The notes: generated from the letters alone by a model not told the origin. A stretch of 64,000 bases of DNA from JASGKO01 sp049840595 (GCA_049840595.1 JASGKO010000017.1:1-64000); one strand, 5' to 3'; positions 50,152-59,994 are shown, numbered from the stretch's first letter. Numbers and translations: made by a program.

Positions 50152-51957
50152 TTAGGGCGTGCCGGAACCGGTCGCGACGACTTCAAGCGCATCGCTCACA
50201 CTGTTGGAGCTGAACTGCAACGTAGCTGTGGTCGAAGCTCCCGCAGCGAGGCCACTCGAGGTCACCTGAATGTAAGGGCTGCCAGCGTAGTAGCTGGTGG
50301 TGTTCCCGGCGCTGTTGGACAGCGTGCCGCCCGACAGTTTGTAGGCCACCATGTAGATGGGGCCACTGATCGCAGTCGGGGCCTGATTCGTCACCGTCAC
50401 CGTCTGGGCATAGAGGCCGGTGCGACGATTCAAGGTGAATCCACTCGCCGTGAAGGACAGGGCCGGAATGGTCGTAGGAATCACGTTCGACTGGAACAGA
50501 TCCGACATATCCTGCGCGGTGCCCGTTCCGAAACCGAAGAAGGGCAGTCCGGTCGCCGTCTGAAGACCCTGGCCCGTATTAACCGTAACGGTCGTCCCGG
50601 CGGGGGTCGCATTCGAAGGATTGGCCGCGTCGTTCAGGTAACCAGTCGGCGTCTTGGCCGCCACCCCGAAGATGCGCTGCATCGTGGCGAGGTCGGAGGA
50701 GTGCGTCAGGTTGATCGTGCTGTTGTAGCCATTGCCCTTCGCAAAGGGCGAAATCACCATCTCCGTGAGGGTATGGTAGAAGTCGTTCTGCGGGCTGCCT
50801 TCCGTTTCGTCGGTCCAGATCACGATCGCCGCGTGGCCCGCCTGATAGACAGGCGAGTTCATGAGCTTCGGCACCATGATGGCGCAGAAGCTGTCCATCT
50901 GAGCAACGCGCGCCAAGTCACTACCACCGGTGTAGGTCTTGGTCACTCCCGAGTTGGTTCCACCGTAGTTCGAGTAGGTGAAGGTGCTGGAGAGAGCCGT
51001 GTGACCGTCATTGTATTGATCCGGCGTGATCACACAATACTGCGCCTGCGTGTTGGCTGCGAGATCCGCGTCCAACTGCTCGAGCGGAGCATAGTGGGAA
51101 ACCTCGGAATTCGAGGTCGAGGTATTCGCCGCCGAGGTGGTGCCGCCATTGGTTGCCGGGAAGAAGAGCTGCCCGGTGTGCTTGGTCGCGAAGTTATACT
51201 GGTGCGAACCGTTATAAGCGTTCGTGTAGGAAGCGCTGGTGCCGCTGAAGCTGGTCGTCGGGACCGTGCGCTTGCCGATCGGAGAGATGTTATTCGTAAG
51301 CGTGCCGCCCGCGGAATTGAAGTCATTACCCGCCGTGTTCAGCAGGCCGGTTCCTTCAGTGTAGGAAGTCCAGGAGATGCCGGCGTTCTGCAGCAGCTCG
51401 CTGAGGCTTTCGCCCGTGAAGCTCGGGTTATTGTTCAGGAAGGTGGTGATCGCCGGCACGCTGCCGCTCGATCCATAAGGATCATTATCGTTCGTGATGC
51501 TCAGGTTCGAGCCGGCTTCCATGAAGATGTAGTTCGGCTCGGAAGGGTGAACGCTGCCCGTGGGATTCGCGGGCTGGTTTTCAATGTAGTACGGCGTCGT
51601 GCTGGTGCCGTCGGCGGAACCGAAATCATTGTGATAAGCCGAGCAGAAGGAGCACTGCGACGTCTGCGAGATCGTCTGCCCCTGATAGCTCACCGTGTAG
51701 GCCGTGCTGCCAGGAGTGGCCAGCGCGGTCAGATACGGGGATCCGCCATTCTTGTTGTTATAAAGAACGTTCGTGTAGCTGGTGTCGGTGCCCGAGGTGA
51801 AGCAACGGTTTTCCAACAGGATGTAGAAGACGGTGGTGATGCCGTTCGGATTTTGCTGGGCCTTCGCCGGAGCGGGCAGCAAAGACTGGCCGGCACAGGC
51901 CAGGGCCAGCATCGAGAGCAATCCCAAACGGGATCGCATAGGGAAAGTGGTTTTCAT
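50152..51957 (-). CDS. Secreted phosphoesterase-family (PF04185) protein
   Basis: A 601-aa exported protein from ATG 51957, signal peptide LGLLSMLALACAGQSLLPAP with AKA cleavage region. The catalytic-domain start FYILLENRCFTSGTD fits the family's LLMENR-type motif. A central YCVITPDQYNDGHTALS and the later HAAIVIWTDETEGSPQND follow, then YHTLTEMVISPFAKGNGYNS. It resembles the phospholipase C/acid phosphatase superfamily (PF04185). The last 110 residues form a Ser/Thr-rich beta domain (SFTASGFTLNRRTGLYAQTV). It may release phosphate from lipids or other esters outside the cell. Substrate unknown. Confidence 0.82.
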   Translation of the reverse strand: MKTTFPMRSRLGLLSMLALACAGQSLLPAPAKAQQNPNGITTVFYILLENRCFTSGTDTSYTNVLYNNKNGGSPYLTALATPGSTAYTVSYQGQTISQTSQCSFCSAYHNDFGSADGTSTTPYYIENQPANPTGSVHPSEPNYIFMEAGSNLSITNDNDPYGSSGSVPAITTFLNNNPSFTGESLSELLQNAGISWTSYTEGTGLLNTAGNDFNSAGGTLTNNISPIGKRTVPTTSFSGTSASYTNAYNGSHQYNFATKHTGQLFFPATNGGTTSAANTSTSNSEVSHYAPLEQLDADLAANTQAQYCVITPDQYNDGHTALSSTFTYSNYGGTNSGVTKTYTGGSDLARVAQMDSFCAIMVPKLMNSPVYQAGHAAIVIWTDETEGSPQNDFYHTLTEMVISPFAKGNGYNSTINLTHSSDLATMQRIFGVAAKTPTGYLNDAANPSNATPAGTTVTVNTGQGLQTATGLPFFGFGTGTAQDMSDLFQSNVIPTTIPALSFTASGFTLNRRTGLYAQTVTVTNQAPTAISGPIYMVAYKLSGGTLSNSAGNTTSYYAGSPYIQVTSSGLAAGASTTATLQFSSNSVSDALEVVATGSGTP

Positions 51958-52340
51958 ATTGGGTCTGGTTTTGACTAACGGGATTTGGGTGGTGGTTTTT
52001 GTTTTTCCTGCGGCGCCAGACACTGGAGCCAGCCCGGTGCGAGAACTCCCCTTGTGGAATTCCACCCGCATCGAGATGAACGAAAATTAATAATCCCCTG
52101 TGACAGACCGGTGGCGGGGAAGTGAAACTTTCCACACGAACCGACGACGGTTTGACGGCATTCATGCGGCGCTTTCGTTGCAAAAATGACGATGACGTTA
52201 CTGATGTAAATGAAGTGACGTCCTGTTTGCGAAACGAAGGAAATCACGGCTTCGATCACCTGAAGCCACCGCGCAGACCGCTTTTCCCGGCAAAAAAACG
52301 AGCGTTCAAAAAATCGCTAAAGTTGGTTCCGACCCGACCG
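51958..52340. other. Divergent intergenic region
   Basis: 383 bases between the phosphoesterase gene and the repeat-protein gene. No gene is evident. I see no clear promoter motif, but both genes must be transcribed from here. Confidence 0.4.
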
Positions 52341-53165
52341 ATGTCTGGCGTTGATATGAGCACCTCGAGCATCATCGCTGCCGCCACGGCTTCCAACACC
52401 GCGAGCACCGTGCTCCTGCAAGCCCAGGCGAAGAAATACTCGGACGATTTCAATGCTTTGAAAACCGCCATCACCTCGGGCGATCTCACCGCCGCGCAAA
52501 CGGCAATGACGGCCTTCCTGAAGGATTCCGCGACCGCCACGGCCAATGGGTACGATCCCGTGACCGCTACCAGCGCGCTGAAAAAGGATTTCACCGCCGT
52601 CCGCGACGCCTTGAGCGCGGGGAGTATCTCCAACGCGCAGAGCGCCTTTTCCACCTTGCAGACCGATATGCAGGCCCACTCCAGCAGCACCGGCAGCGCA
52701 ACGACCGATTTGCAAAACATCCAGAACGCCGTGGGCGCGGGCGACCTCAGCACCGCAAAGACGGCCCTGGCCGCTTTCGCCAAGGACGTGGCGCTGACCG
52801 CGAGCAGCAGGAGCAACCCATTGAGCGCCAGTGGTTCACTGCCCTCCGACCTGCGTGCATTGGAGGTCGCTTTCCAGTCAGGGAATGTCTCGGACGCCCA
52901 GTCTGCCCTCTCTGGAATGCAGGATGACCTGACGAGCGCAGCCTCCGGATCGGCCAGCAGCTCAAGCAGTTCCAGCGCTTATAACATGGATGAGGCGATT
53001 TTGCAGACCTTGCCGGGCGCCGTTTCCAGCACGGACGCGAATTCGGTTTCCGCGGCCTCCACCTCTGCGATTTTGAAAAGCCTGCCCACGGTTTCCCTTG
53101 CGACGAGCAGCGACAGCAATTCCTCCACGTTCAACGTCACGTCGGACATGCTGAACATGATGTAA
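52341..53165 (+). CDS. Helical-repeat protein of unknown function
   Basis: From ATG 52341 (or 52356) the 274-aa product contains four related helical repeats of about 45 residues: DFNALKTAITSGDLTAAQTA, DFTAVRDALSAGSISNAQSA, DLQNIQNAVGAGDLSTAKTA and DLRALEVAFQSGNVSDAQSA. Repeats 1 and 3 have FLKD/FAKD after the core, and 2 and 4 have LQTD/MQDD, so the unit is a duplicated pair. Serine-rich linkers follow. No signal peptide is seen. Similar D-x3-L-x2-A-x2-x-G-D/N-x3-A-Q helical units are known to me only as uncharacterised proteins. Possibly a scaffold. Confidence 0.7.
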   Translation: MSGVDMSTSSIIAAATASNTASTVLLQAQAKKYSDDFNALKTAITSGDLTAAQTAMTAFLKDSATATANGYDPVTATSALKKDFTAVRDALSAGSISNAQSAFSTLQTDMQAHSSSTGSATTDLQNIQNAVGAGDLSTAKTALAAFAKDVALTASSRSNPLSASGSLPSDLRALEVAFQSGNVSDAQSALSGMQDDLTSAASGSASSSSSSSAYNMDEAILQTLPGAVSSTDANSVSAASTSAILKSLPTVSLATSSDSNSSTFNVTSDMLNMM

Positions 53166-53290
53166 AGGCGCCACCGGACAGCGACCCGGCAGCAACCCGG
53201 GAGCCATCGGAGAGCAACAGGGTAACTAAAAAGGCGCGACGTTCGCATTGAAGGTGGAAGCGGGCGTTTCAAGATGAATTCGTTCATCCT

Positions 53291-55078
53291 ATGCAAGCGG
53301 AGTCCATCGAAGTCGTATATCAGGCCAATCATCCGTGGCGCACGCTGTTCGCCCTGTTCCGTCCGGAGCGGAAGTCGATGGGGCTGGGCGTGCTCGCGTT
53401 TTTGTTCAAGGCGAGCCCGCTCTGGGTCATCCCGGTGGTCACGGCGAATATCGTGGATCTGATCGCCCATCCGCGGGCCAACGGAATGCCCGTCCTGTGG
53501 TGGAACACGGCGATTGGCGCTTTCTTCATTGCGCAAAACGTCCCTGCCGCGGTGCTCTTTTCGATTTTTTCCAGCCGCGCGATTCGCAGCGTGGAAATCC
53601 GGCTTCGCTCGGCGCTGGTGCGGCGGCTGCAAATGCTCTCCATCGCCTACCATTCGCAAATCAGCACCGCCGTGCTGCAAACGAAGGTGCTGCGCGATGT
53701 GGAGTCCATCGAGCAGTTGTGCCGGCAGTTGATTGATCCGGGGCTGGGCTCCCTCGTCACCATTGCGGTCGCCATCGCGGTGACGAGCTGGCGGATGCCG
53801 CAGTTTCTCCCCGTCTTTGCCCTGCTCGTGCCGCTGGCGGCGCTGATCCGCTACGCGATGAGCGAGCGGCTGAAGCGTTACAACCATCTCTTTCGCAAGC
53901 AACTGGAGGCGATGAATACGCAGGTGCTGGGCATGATCAATATGATCCCGGTGACTCGCGCCCATGCGGTGGAGAGCGAGGAAATCCTGCGGGTGGAAAG
54001 CCGCTTCGGCGAGGTACGCAATGCCGCGCTGCAATTCGACCGGCACGCCAGCCTCTTCGGTGCCACGGCGTGGGTCGCCTTCATGCTGTTCAACCTCGTA
54101 TGCCTCACCCTCGGCGCGTGGCTGAGCCTGCGCGGCATCGTCCCCTTCACCCCCGGCGACATCGTGCTGGTGACCGGCTACTTCAACGCGATCATCGCGG
54201 CCGTGATGCAGCTCAATAACATGCTGCCCATCATCACCCGTGGGTTCGACGGGTTGCGCAGCCTCGGCGAGGTGCTGGAATGTCCGGACCTTGAGGAAAA
54301 CCGCGATAAACAACCGGTCACCAACGTAAACGGAGCGTTTCGCTTTGAGGGTACGAGCTACGATTACCGGGACGAAACCGGCGCGCCCCGGGCCGCCCTG
54401 CAAAACCTCACGCTGGAAGTCAAAGCCGGCGAGACGATCGGCGTCGTGGGATCGAGTGGTTCAGGAAAATCCACGCTCATGAGTCTGATCATCGGCTTTC
54501 ACCGCCCCACGGCAGGCCGCATTCTGCTGGATGGCGTGGAGATGAATACGATCGATCTGCGGAGCTATCGGCGGCGGCTCTCGGTGGTGGGGCAGGAAAC
54601 GATTCTTTTTGAAGGCACCTTGCGGGAGAACATCGTTTACGGAACGCAGAATGTCACCGAAGCCCAGCTCCAGGCGGCAATCGAGGCGGCGAACGCGGCG
54701 GCCTTTATCAAAGAGTTGCCGCACGGGCTGGCCACGGAAATCGGCGAGCGCGGGGCCCGGCTGAGCGGCGGCCAGCGGCAGCGGATCGCGATTGCACGGG
54801 CCTTGCTGCGCGATCCGCGCATCCTGATCCTCGACGAGGCGACCAGCGCGCTGGACGCCGGCAGCGAGGTGGCGGTGCAGCAGGCGCTCGACCGGCTCAT
54901 GCAGGGGCGCACCACTTTCATCGTCGCGCACCGCTTGAGCACGCTGCGCAATGTGGACCGCATCATCGTGCTGGAGCACGGCCAGATCGTGGAGAGCGGA
55001 ACCCCCGCCGAGCTGGGCGCCAGGCCGGATGGCCGTTTCGCGCAATTGCAGCGCATGCATTTGCAGACGGCAGGCTAG
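53291..55078 (+). CDS. ABC exporter (fused permease and ATPase)
   Basis: A 595-aa half-transporter of the lipid/peptide exporter type. Residues about 20-300 hold six membrane helices (for example LGVLAFLFKASPLWVIPVVT, NTAIGAFFIAQNVPAAVLFS). The ATPase domain shows the Walker A GVVGSSGSGKSTLM (near residue 386), Q-loop VVGQETILFEG, signature RLSGGQRQRIAIARALL and Walker B RILILDEATSALDAGS, followed by HRLST. All catalytic residues are present. It is monocistronic here; the substrate is unknown. The short upstream gap from 53166 holds no other gene. Confidence 0.9.
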   Translation: MQAESIEVVYQANHPWRTLFALFRPERKSMGLGVLAFLFKASPLWVIPVVTANIVDLIAHPRANGMPVLWWNTAIGAFFIAQNVPAAVLFSIFSSRAIRSVEIRLRSALVRRLQMLSIAYHSQISTAVLQTKVLRDVESIEQLCRQLIDPGLGSLVTIAVAIAVTSWRMPQFLPVFALLVPLAALIRYAMSERLKRYNHLFRKQLEAMNTQVLGMINMIPVTRAHAVESEEILRVESRFGEVRNAALQFDRHASLFGATAWVAFMLFNLVCLTLGAWLSLRGIVPFTPGDIVLVTGYFNAIIAAVMQLNNMLPIITRGFDGLRSLGEVLECPDLEENRDKQPVTNVNGAFRFEGTSYDYRDETGAPRAALQNLTLEVKAGETIGVVGSSGSGKSTLMSLIIGFHRPTAGRILLDGVEMNTIDLRSYRRRLSVVGQETILFEGTLRENIVYGTQNVTEAQLQAAIEAANAAAFIKELPHGLATEIGERGARLSGGQRQRIAIARALLRDPRILILDEATSALDAGSEVAVQQALDRLMQGRTTFIVAHRLSTLRNVDRIIVLEHGQIVESGTPAELGARPDGRFAQLQRMHLQTAG

Positions 55079-55140
55079 AGGATAAATCGCCGACTCCTGG
55101 CGGGCGTGGAATAATCTGATCCCATTTTCAAAGACCGGAT

Positions 55141-55300
55141 TTTTCAGACAGGATGAACAAGATGAACAGGATGGCGAAAATTCCAAATCCCCTTAAACAC
55201 TTATTCATCCTGTAAATCCTGTTCATCCTGTCCGAAAACCTCTTTCCGATTGAGCCCTTTTCCCCAACGGCCCACAGGGCCGTGGCTCCAGCGGTTCAGA
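55141..55300. repeat. Composite dispersed repeat, copy 2
   Basis: This is the second copy of the element at 18547-18716. Part one (55141-55240) contains TCAGACAGGATGAACAAGAT and TTCATCCTGTAAATCCTGTT and reads like the reverse complement of copy 1. Part two (about 55260-55300) is CCCCAACGGCCCACAGGGCC and then GTGGCTCCAGCGGTTC in the same sense as copy 1. Confidence 0.75.
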
Positions 55301-55330
55301 GCATCGATCGTTAGCCGGGCACTATTTTTT

Positions 55331-56125
55331 TCAAAATGAACGGAGGAGTTCCACGGTGGGATAGTCGTAGCGCGGATGAGGCTGGATGTGGGTTCGCCAG
55401 CCGAAGGCGGCTTCAACGGTGGATGGCGTAAGCACTTCCTGCGGCGTTCCATTCGCAATGAGCCGTCCCTCGCGCAACATCACGATGCGGTTGGCGTAGC
55501 GGGAGGCGAGATTCAAGTCGTGCAGGATGGCCACGACGCCCACCCCACGAGCAGCCCAGGTGCGGGCGAGCTCCAGCACCCGATGTTGATGGCCGAAATC
55601 GAGGGCGGCATTGGGCTCGTCGAGCAACAGGAAGCGTGGGGAATCGCCGACTGGCTCCCAGATTTGCGCCAGCACCCGGGCGAGTTGGACCCGGGCTTTT
55701 TCTCCGCCGGAGAGACTGGGAAACTCGCGGTCGGCAAAAGGATGCACGGCGGTGGCCTGCATCGCTTGCAGGGCAATCTCGTAGTCGCGCGGCGTCTCCC
55801 CACCGGGCGCGTGCGGAGCCCGGCCCAGCAGCACCAGTTCCAGCGCCGTGAGGGCAAAGGGCACGGAAGTTTGTTGCGGCAGCACGGCCAGGCGTCGGGC
55901 ACGCTCCCGGGGCGACCAGTCCTGCAAGGCGCGGCCTTCCAACTGGACCACTCCACGAGCCGGAGTCAGCTCCCCGGAAAGCAGGCGCAGGAGCGTGGAT
56001 TTACCGGCTCCGTTTGCCCCCACGAGGGCGAGCAATTCGCCGGGCCGAATTTCAAGATCGATCCCATGCAAAAGCTTTCGCTTCCCGGCCAAAAACTCCG
56101 CGTTCTGAAGGGAGAGCGTTTTCAT
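55331..56125 (-). CDS. hmuV: Haem ABC transporter ATP-binding protein
   Basis: A 264-aa ATPase that powers haem import with HmuT and HmuU. Walker A GANGAGKST is at residues 36-44, signature LSGGEKARVQLARVLA at 138-153, and Walker B FLLLDEPNAALDF at 165-177. PRERARRLAVLPQQ is typical of HmuV/BtuD-type proteins. The start ATG shares one base with the stop of hmuU, so the genes are coupled. It is the last gene of the haem operon. Confidence 0.93.
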   Translation of the reverse strand: MKTLSLQNAEFLAGKRKLLHGIDLEIRPGELLALVGANGAGKSTLLRLLSGELTPARGVVQLEGRALQDWSPRERARRLAVLPQQTSVPFALTALELVLLGRAPHAPGGETPRDYEIALQAMQATAVHPFADREFPSLSGGEKARVQLARVLAQIWEPVGDSPRFLLLDEPNAALDFGHQHRVLELARTWAARGVGVVAILHDLNLASRYANRIVMLREGRLIANGTPQEVLTPSTVEAAFGWRTHIQPHPRYDYPTVELLRSF

Positions 56126-57240
56126 CAAAATCCCCGCTCCCGACGCATCAGCCACAGGAAAAACGGCGCGCCCAGCAGCGCAGTGACGATGCCCAGCGGA
56201 ATCTCCATCGGAGCCGCCACCGTGCGGCAAACCAGATCGGCCAGGACCATGAGCGTACCACCGACGAGCAGACTGCCGGGCATCAACCAGCGATGATCCG
56301 TCCCGAGCGTGAGCCGGACGAGATGCGGGCAAAGCAGCCCGACAAACCAGATGCGCCCGCTCACCGCCACGCAAACGCCGGTGATGAGGGCGGAAAGCAA
56401 AAGGATGCGTCGCTTCACCCGCTCCACGTCGCAGCCGAGATGCCCGGCCTCCGCTTCGCCGAGCAGGAGGGCGTTCAACGTTCGCCGCTCGCGCAGGAGC
56501 AGCAGGGCGGATGGAATGACGCCGAGCGCCAGCAGGCCGACCGCCGTCCAGGTGGCCGCGCTGAAGCTGCCGAGATTCCAGAAGGCAATCGTGCGCAGGG
56601 CCGCATTGCTCGCCAGCGTGGTGCACAGGCCCACACCCGCTTCGCTGATCGCGGTAATCGCGATCCCTGCCAGCAAAAGACGGGCGACGCTGGTCATGGA
56701 TTCCTTGCGCGCGAGCCGCTGGACCAAGAGCATGGCGGCCAGCGCCGTGACGAAGGCCGCGAGCGCCTGCCACCAGACCGAGGAATCGAGCCCGAAGCGC
56801 TCGCCAAAGACAATCGCGCTCACCGCGCCCAAGGCCGCGCCGCTGGAAACCCCGGCGATGCCCGGCTCCGCGAGCGGGTTGCGAAACAGCCCCTGCATCG
56901 AGGCCCCGGCGAGCGACAAGCCCCCGCCCACCAGCACCGCCATGCAGGCGCGCGGCAGGCGCATCCACCACACGATCCCGGCATACTGATCGTCCACCAC
57001 CCCGGAGAAGCCCAGAGGCGCGAGCAGCACCCGCAAGGTCGCACTCAGGGGAACTTGCGCGGCACCGATTCCAACGGATACCAGCACCGTCAAAACCAGT
57101 GCCGCGCTCATCACCCAAAGGGAAATTTTTTGCCGACGATGCCGCTGCCGCAGCCAGTCGCGCGAATCACGAGGATCGCGCAGGGACGGGGCGGACAGGG
57201 CACGATCCAGCGCCTCAGTGGGCGGAAGGGCGGTCGGCAT
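56125..57240 (-). CDS. hmuU: Haem ABC transporter permease
   Basis: A 371-aa FecCD-type permease with about eight to ten membrane helices. Family blocks include RLPRACMAVLVGGGLSLAGA, MQGLFRNPLAEPGIAGVSSG, AFWNLGSFSAATW, RIWFVGLLCPHLVRLTLGTD and AAPMEIPLGIVTALLGAPFF with FLWLMRRER at the end. The N-terminal 35 residues are hydrophilic. Start ATG 57240 lies inside the hmuT end (26-base overlap). It forms the membrane channel of the haem importer. Confidence 0.93.
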   Translation of the reverse strand: MPTALPPTEALDRALSAPSLRDPRDSRDWLRQRHRRQKISLWVMSAALVLTVLVSVGIGAAQVPLSATLRVLLAPLGFSGVVDDQYAGIVWWMRLPRACMAVLVGGGLSLAGASMQGLFRNPLAEPGIAGVSSGAALGAVSAIVFGERFGLDSSVWWQALAAFVTALAAMLLVQRLARKESMTSVARLLLAGIAITAISEAGVGLCTTLASNAALRTIAFWNLGSFSAATWTAVGLLALGVIPSALLLLRERRTLNALLLGEAEAGHLGCDVERVKRRILLLSALITGVCVAVSGRIWFVGLLCPHLVRLTLGTDHRWLMPGSLLVGGTLMVLADLVCRTVAAPMEIPLGIVTALLGAPFFLWLMRRERGF

Positions 57241-58067
57241 AGAGCGCTTTGGTCAGCTCCAGGACGGCTTCCCCCGTGCGCGGCCCGAAGCCGAGCAGGA
57301 AGAGCGAATCCATCAGGACCACCCGGTGATTTTTTCCTGGCCGGGGTCAGCGAAATACCGGGGGCGTCGTAGATGCTCTTTTCACCCCCGAGCGAGGCCA
57401 CCCCGTCGGTGATGGAAAGAATGACCTCCGGCGCGGCGGCCACGGCGGCCTCCGCGGTGAGCGGGCGATAGCCTTTGTACTCGGTGATCACATTCTTTCC
57501 CCCCGCGAGCTGGATCATCGCCTCGGCTTCGGTGCCAGTACCAGCGGCGAGGATTCCCGCGCCGGACCGGGCGTAGAGAAAGAGCACGCGCGGGGCCCTG
57601 GCTCCCGCCGTCGCCGCTTTCGTCGCGCGATCGGCCTGGACGGTCATCGCCTGCACCAGCGGCTTCGCGTTGTCGGCAGCCCCGAGCGCCTCCGCAATCG
57701 CCTGCACTTTTTTCACTGCACCGTCCACGGAATTACCGGCAGGCAGCACGATCACCTTCACCCCGGCCTGGCGCAATTGCTCCAGGGCCTCGGGGGGACC
57801 GGCCTCGTCGCTGGCGAGCACCAGCGTAGGCTTGAGCGAGAGCACGCCCTCGGCGGAAACTTTGCGCTGGTAGCCGACCTGCGGCAGCTTCGCCACGGCG
57901 GGCGGCGCGGTGCTGGAGGAATCCACGCCCACGAGCCCGGCCTGCGCACCGAGCGCGCAAACGGTTTCCGTGACCGCGCCACCGAGCGAGACGATGCGCT
58001 CGCTGGCGGCCGGCAGAGGCAGCGTCAGCACGCTCCCGACGAGGAGCACGAGCAGGGCGCGCTTCAT
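57215..58067 (-). CDS. hmuT: Haem ABC transporter substrate-binding protein (apparent frameshift)
   Basis: A periplasmic haem-binding protein. From ATG 58067 (MKRALLVLLVGSVLTLPLPA) it has a signal peptide, then SERIVSLGGAVTETVCALGA, VGYQRKVSAEGVLSLKPTLV and VLFLYARSGAGILAAGTGTE. A one-base shift near 57337 (in GGCCAGGAAAAAATC) breaks the reading; the other frame continues HRVVLMDSLFLLGFGPRTGE and AVLELTKALYADR and ends at 57215. The full length is about 284 aa, normal for HmuT. ATG overlaps the hmuS stop (ATGA), with GGAGG shortly before. Confidence 0.88.
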
Positions 58068-59128
58068 GCCATTACCTCCGGGGACGAGAGGCCCTGCAAA
58101 ACTTCGCGCCACTCGGGCCGCTCGGCCTCGCCCGGCTTGCGGCGACCGAAGAACTGCACCACCATCTCGCCGCTGGCGTCATAGAGTTCGAGCGAGTTCA
58201 CATCGCCATCGCGGGTGGGCTTGCGCACCGCCCAGGCGGAGGTAATGGCCGACTGGCGCAGGTGAAGGTTGAACTCGGAATCGAGCACGTTGATCCACTC
58301 GCCGTAGGGCGCGATTTTTTCCACCGGGCCGGTATGGATCTGGATCATGCCGTCGTTGCCGACGAAGACCATGATCGGCAGGCCGGTCCCGGCTGCGGCG
58401 CGCAGAATGCGTTCACCGGAATCCAACGGCACGGGCTGGGCGAACTCGGGGCCGCCGAGACGCAAGGCCTGCTGGCGACCGACCTGGAACTTGCGCAGGA
58501 GCAGGAAGAAATCGTGCGTATCCTGCAAGGTGCGCCAGCCTTCACACAGCCCCGCGGCGTCGATCTCCGAGTCCGCGCGATCCGGCGTCTTCGGTTTCGG
58601 CGGCTGGACGGCTTGTTCGGTGGATTGATCTTCGTGACGGAAGTCTTCCACCAGCTTGGCAAACGCGACGCGATCCGCCTCGGGCTCGAGATAGACCTTG
58701 TGAATGGCGCTGCCATCGTGCGCGAAGAACTGGAGGCTCTCGCGGAGGCCGTGCGGCGTCTCCTCCTGCACGGCAAAGGCGGAGGCCCAGCTATTCAGGA
58801 AAAAGCGCAGGTCGATATCCGGCCCGAGCACGTTGCCGAAATGCTGGAAAAACTGGATCTCGCGATAGAGCCCCTTGCGCTCGTGCACGGCGTGCTCGTT
58901 GCGCGTGAGCGCCATCACCCGGCCCAGCCCGGGGAGACGAAGCAAGAGGTCGCCCAGGCCCTGGGCCTGCCCCGGGCGCAGGCGCGTGACCGTCTCACCG
59001 CAGCCGGTGGCGAGCAGCTCGACCTCGCTCACCTGGAGCGCTTGCGCGGCGTCGCGAATGCGTGACTTGGGATTTTCCCGGCGATATTCCGCCCACCGGG
59101 CCTTCAATGGATTGCTGGTTGTTTGCAT
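58064..59128 (-). CDS. hmuS: Haem-degrading/haem-trafficking protein HmuS
   Basis: A 354-aa cytoplasmic protein of the HemS/HmuS family that accepts haem from HmuTUV and traffics or degrades it. The N-terminal half has LKARWAEYRRENPKSRIRDA, RNEHAVHERKGLYREIQFFQ and FFLNSWASAFAVQEE. The C-terminal half has HDFFLLLRKFQVGRQQALRL, VFVGNDGMIQIHTGPV and EWINVLDSEFNLHLRQ. This internal duplication is normal for the family. It starts 34 bases after the pseudopilin stop and ends coupled to hmuT, so a transcript from the upstream genes is plausible. Confidence 0.93.
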   Translation of the reverse strand: MQTTSNPLKARWAEYRRENPKSRIRDAAQALQVSEVELLATGCGETVTRLRPGQAQGLGDLLLRLPGLGRVMALTRNEHAVHERKGLYREIQFFQHFGNVLGPDIDLRFFLNSWASAFAVQEETPHGLRESLQFFAHDGSAIHKVYLEPEADRVAFAKLVEDFRHEDQSTEQAVQPPKPKTPDRADSEIDAAGLCEGWRTLQDTHDFFLLLRKFQVGRQQALRLGGPEFAQPVPLDSGERILRAAAGTGLPIMVFVGNDGMIQIHTGPVEKIAPYGEWINVLDSEFNLHLRQSAITSAWAVRKPTRDGDVNSLELYDASGEMVVQFFGRRKPGEAERPEWREVLQGLSSPEVMA

Positions 59129-59162
59129 GGTTTCTATTTTGGATGAGGAGAGGGATGAAAGA

Positions 59163-59994
59163 TTACTGCTTGCTCAGAACCCACGTGGGGTTGTTGGCGA
59201 GCGCGGCCTGGTTCGACCAGCGCCGCATATCCTGCAATTGCGTGGCGTCGAGCAGCTCGGAGTGGCCATCGAGCATGGCAGCAACGGCACGCCCGTGGTA
59301 GCGCAGATCCAGATAGCCGAAGGAGGCGGAGGGATCGGTGGCGGGAAAACCCGCCGACCAGCGCCGCGAGGTGAGATAGGGCGACTTCAACTCGTAGTAA
59401 CCCGCCGACGCCTGCGTGCCCACCCGATAGCGGGCCGAAGCGAAGACGATGAGCTTGGAAGGCGCCACCGCGTCGGACACCTGCAGAACGCAAAAGTTGC
59501 CATACTTCTGCGTCGCCGCCGGGATGGGCGGCAGATCGCTGGAATCGCCATAATCGCCGCCGACAAACGTGGCATTGATCCCAAGCGAGGGCCACACGCT
59601 CACGAGATAGACGTAGTTTTGCGCCGCCATGAGCTGCTCCTGATCGTTGACGACGAGGATGCCTTTCGCCCGGTAATTGAGATACGGCGCGAGCCGCCAC
59701 GGGTAGCGGGCATTCTCGGGAAAGCTGATCGGCTTGCCCTGGTCGTCGAAAGCGGGATCGTTTTTGTAGCCAGCCAGCACCTGCCCCTTGTGATCCCCTG
59801 AGTAAAGCAGCATCGCCATCATCAATTGCCGCCCGGCGGAAAGCTCCTTCGCCATGGAGCCCTCCAGCCGCACGCTGCTGATCACCGGCATCGTCAAGCC
59901 AGCCAGGACCGCGATCAGGGCGATCACGACCAGGATTTCGATAAGCGTGAAGGCCCCCGCGCTCCGCGGGAACCGCCGTGCGTCCCGCCCTCAT
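59163..59994 (-). CDS. Type II pseudopilin-like protein in the haem operon (apparent frameshift)
   Basis: The prepilin peptidase site is recovered if one G is removed from GGGGG near 59953. Then ATG 59994 gives MRAGRTAVPAERG followed by AFTLIEILVVIALIAVLAGL, a class III/type II leader with Glu+5. The rest (MPVISSVRLEGSMAKELSAG, ENARYPWRLAPYL, TLVIFASARYR-like blocks and HGRAVAAMLDGHSELL) is like the H-X9-DG pseudopilins of Planctomycetota and Verrucomicrobiota. About 276 aa. Its start overlaps the PEP-CTERM stop (ATGA), and hmuS follows after 34 bases. It may form a short pilus-like assembly at the surface. The role in haem uptake is inferred only from position. Confidence 0.8.
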
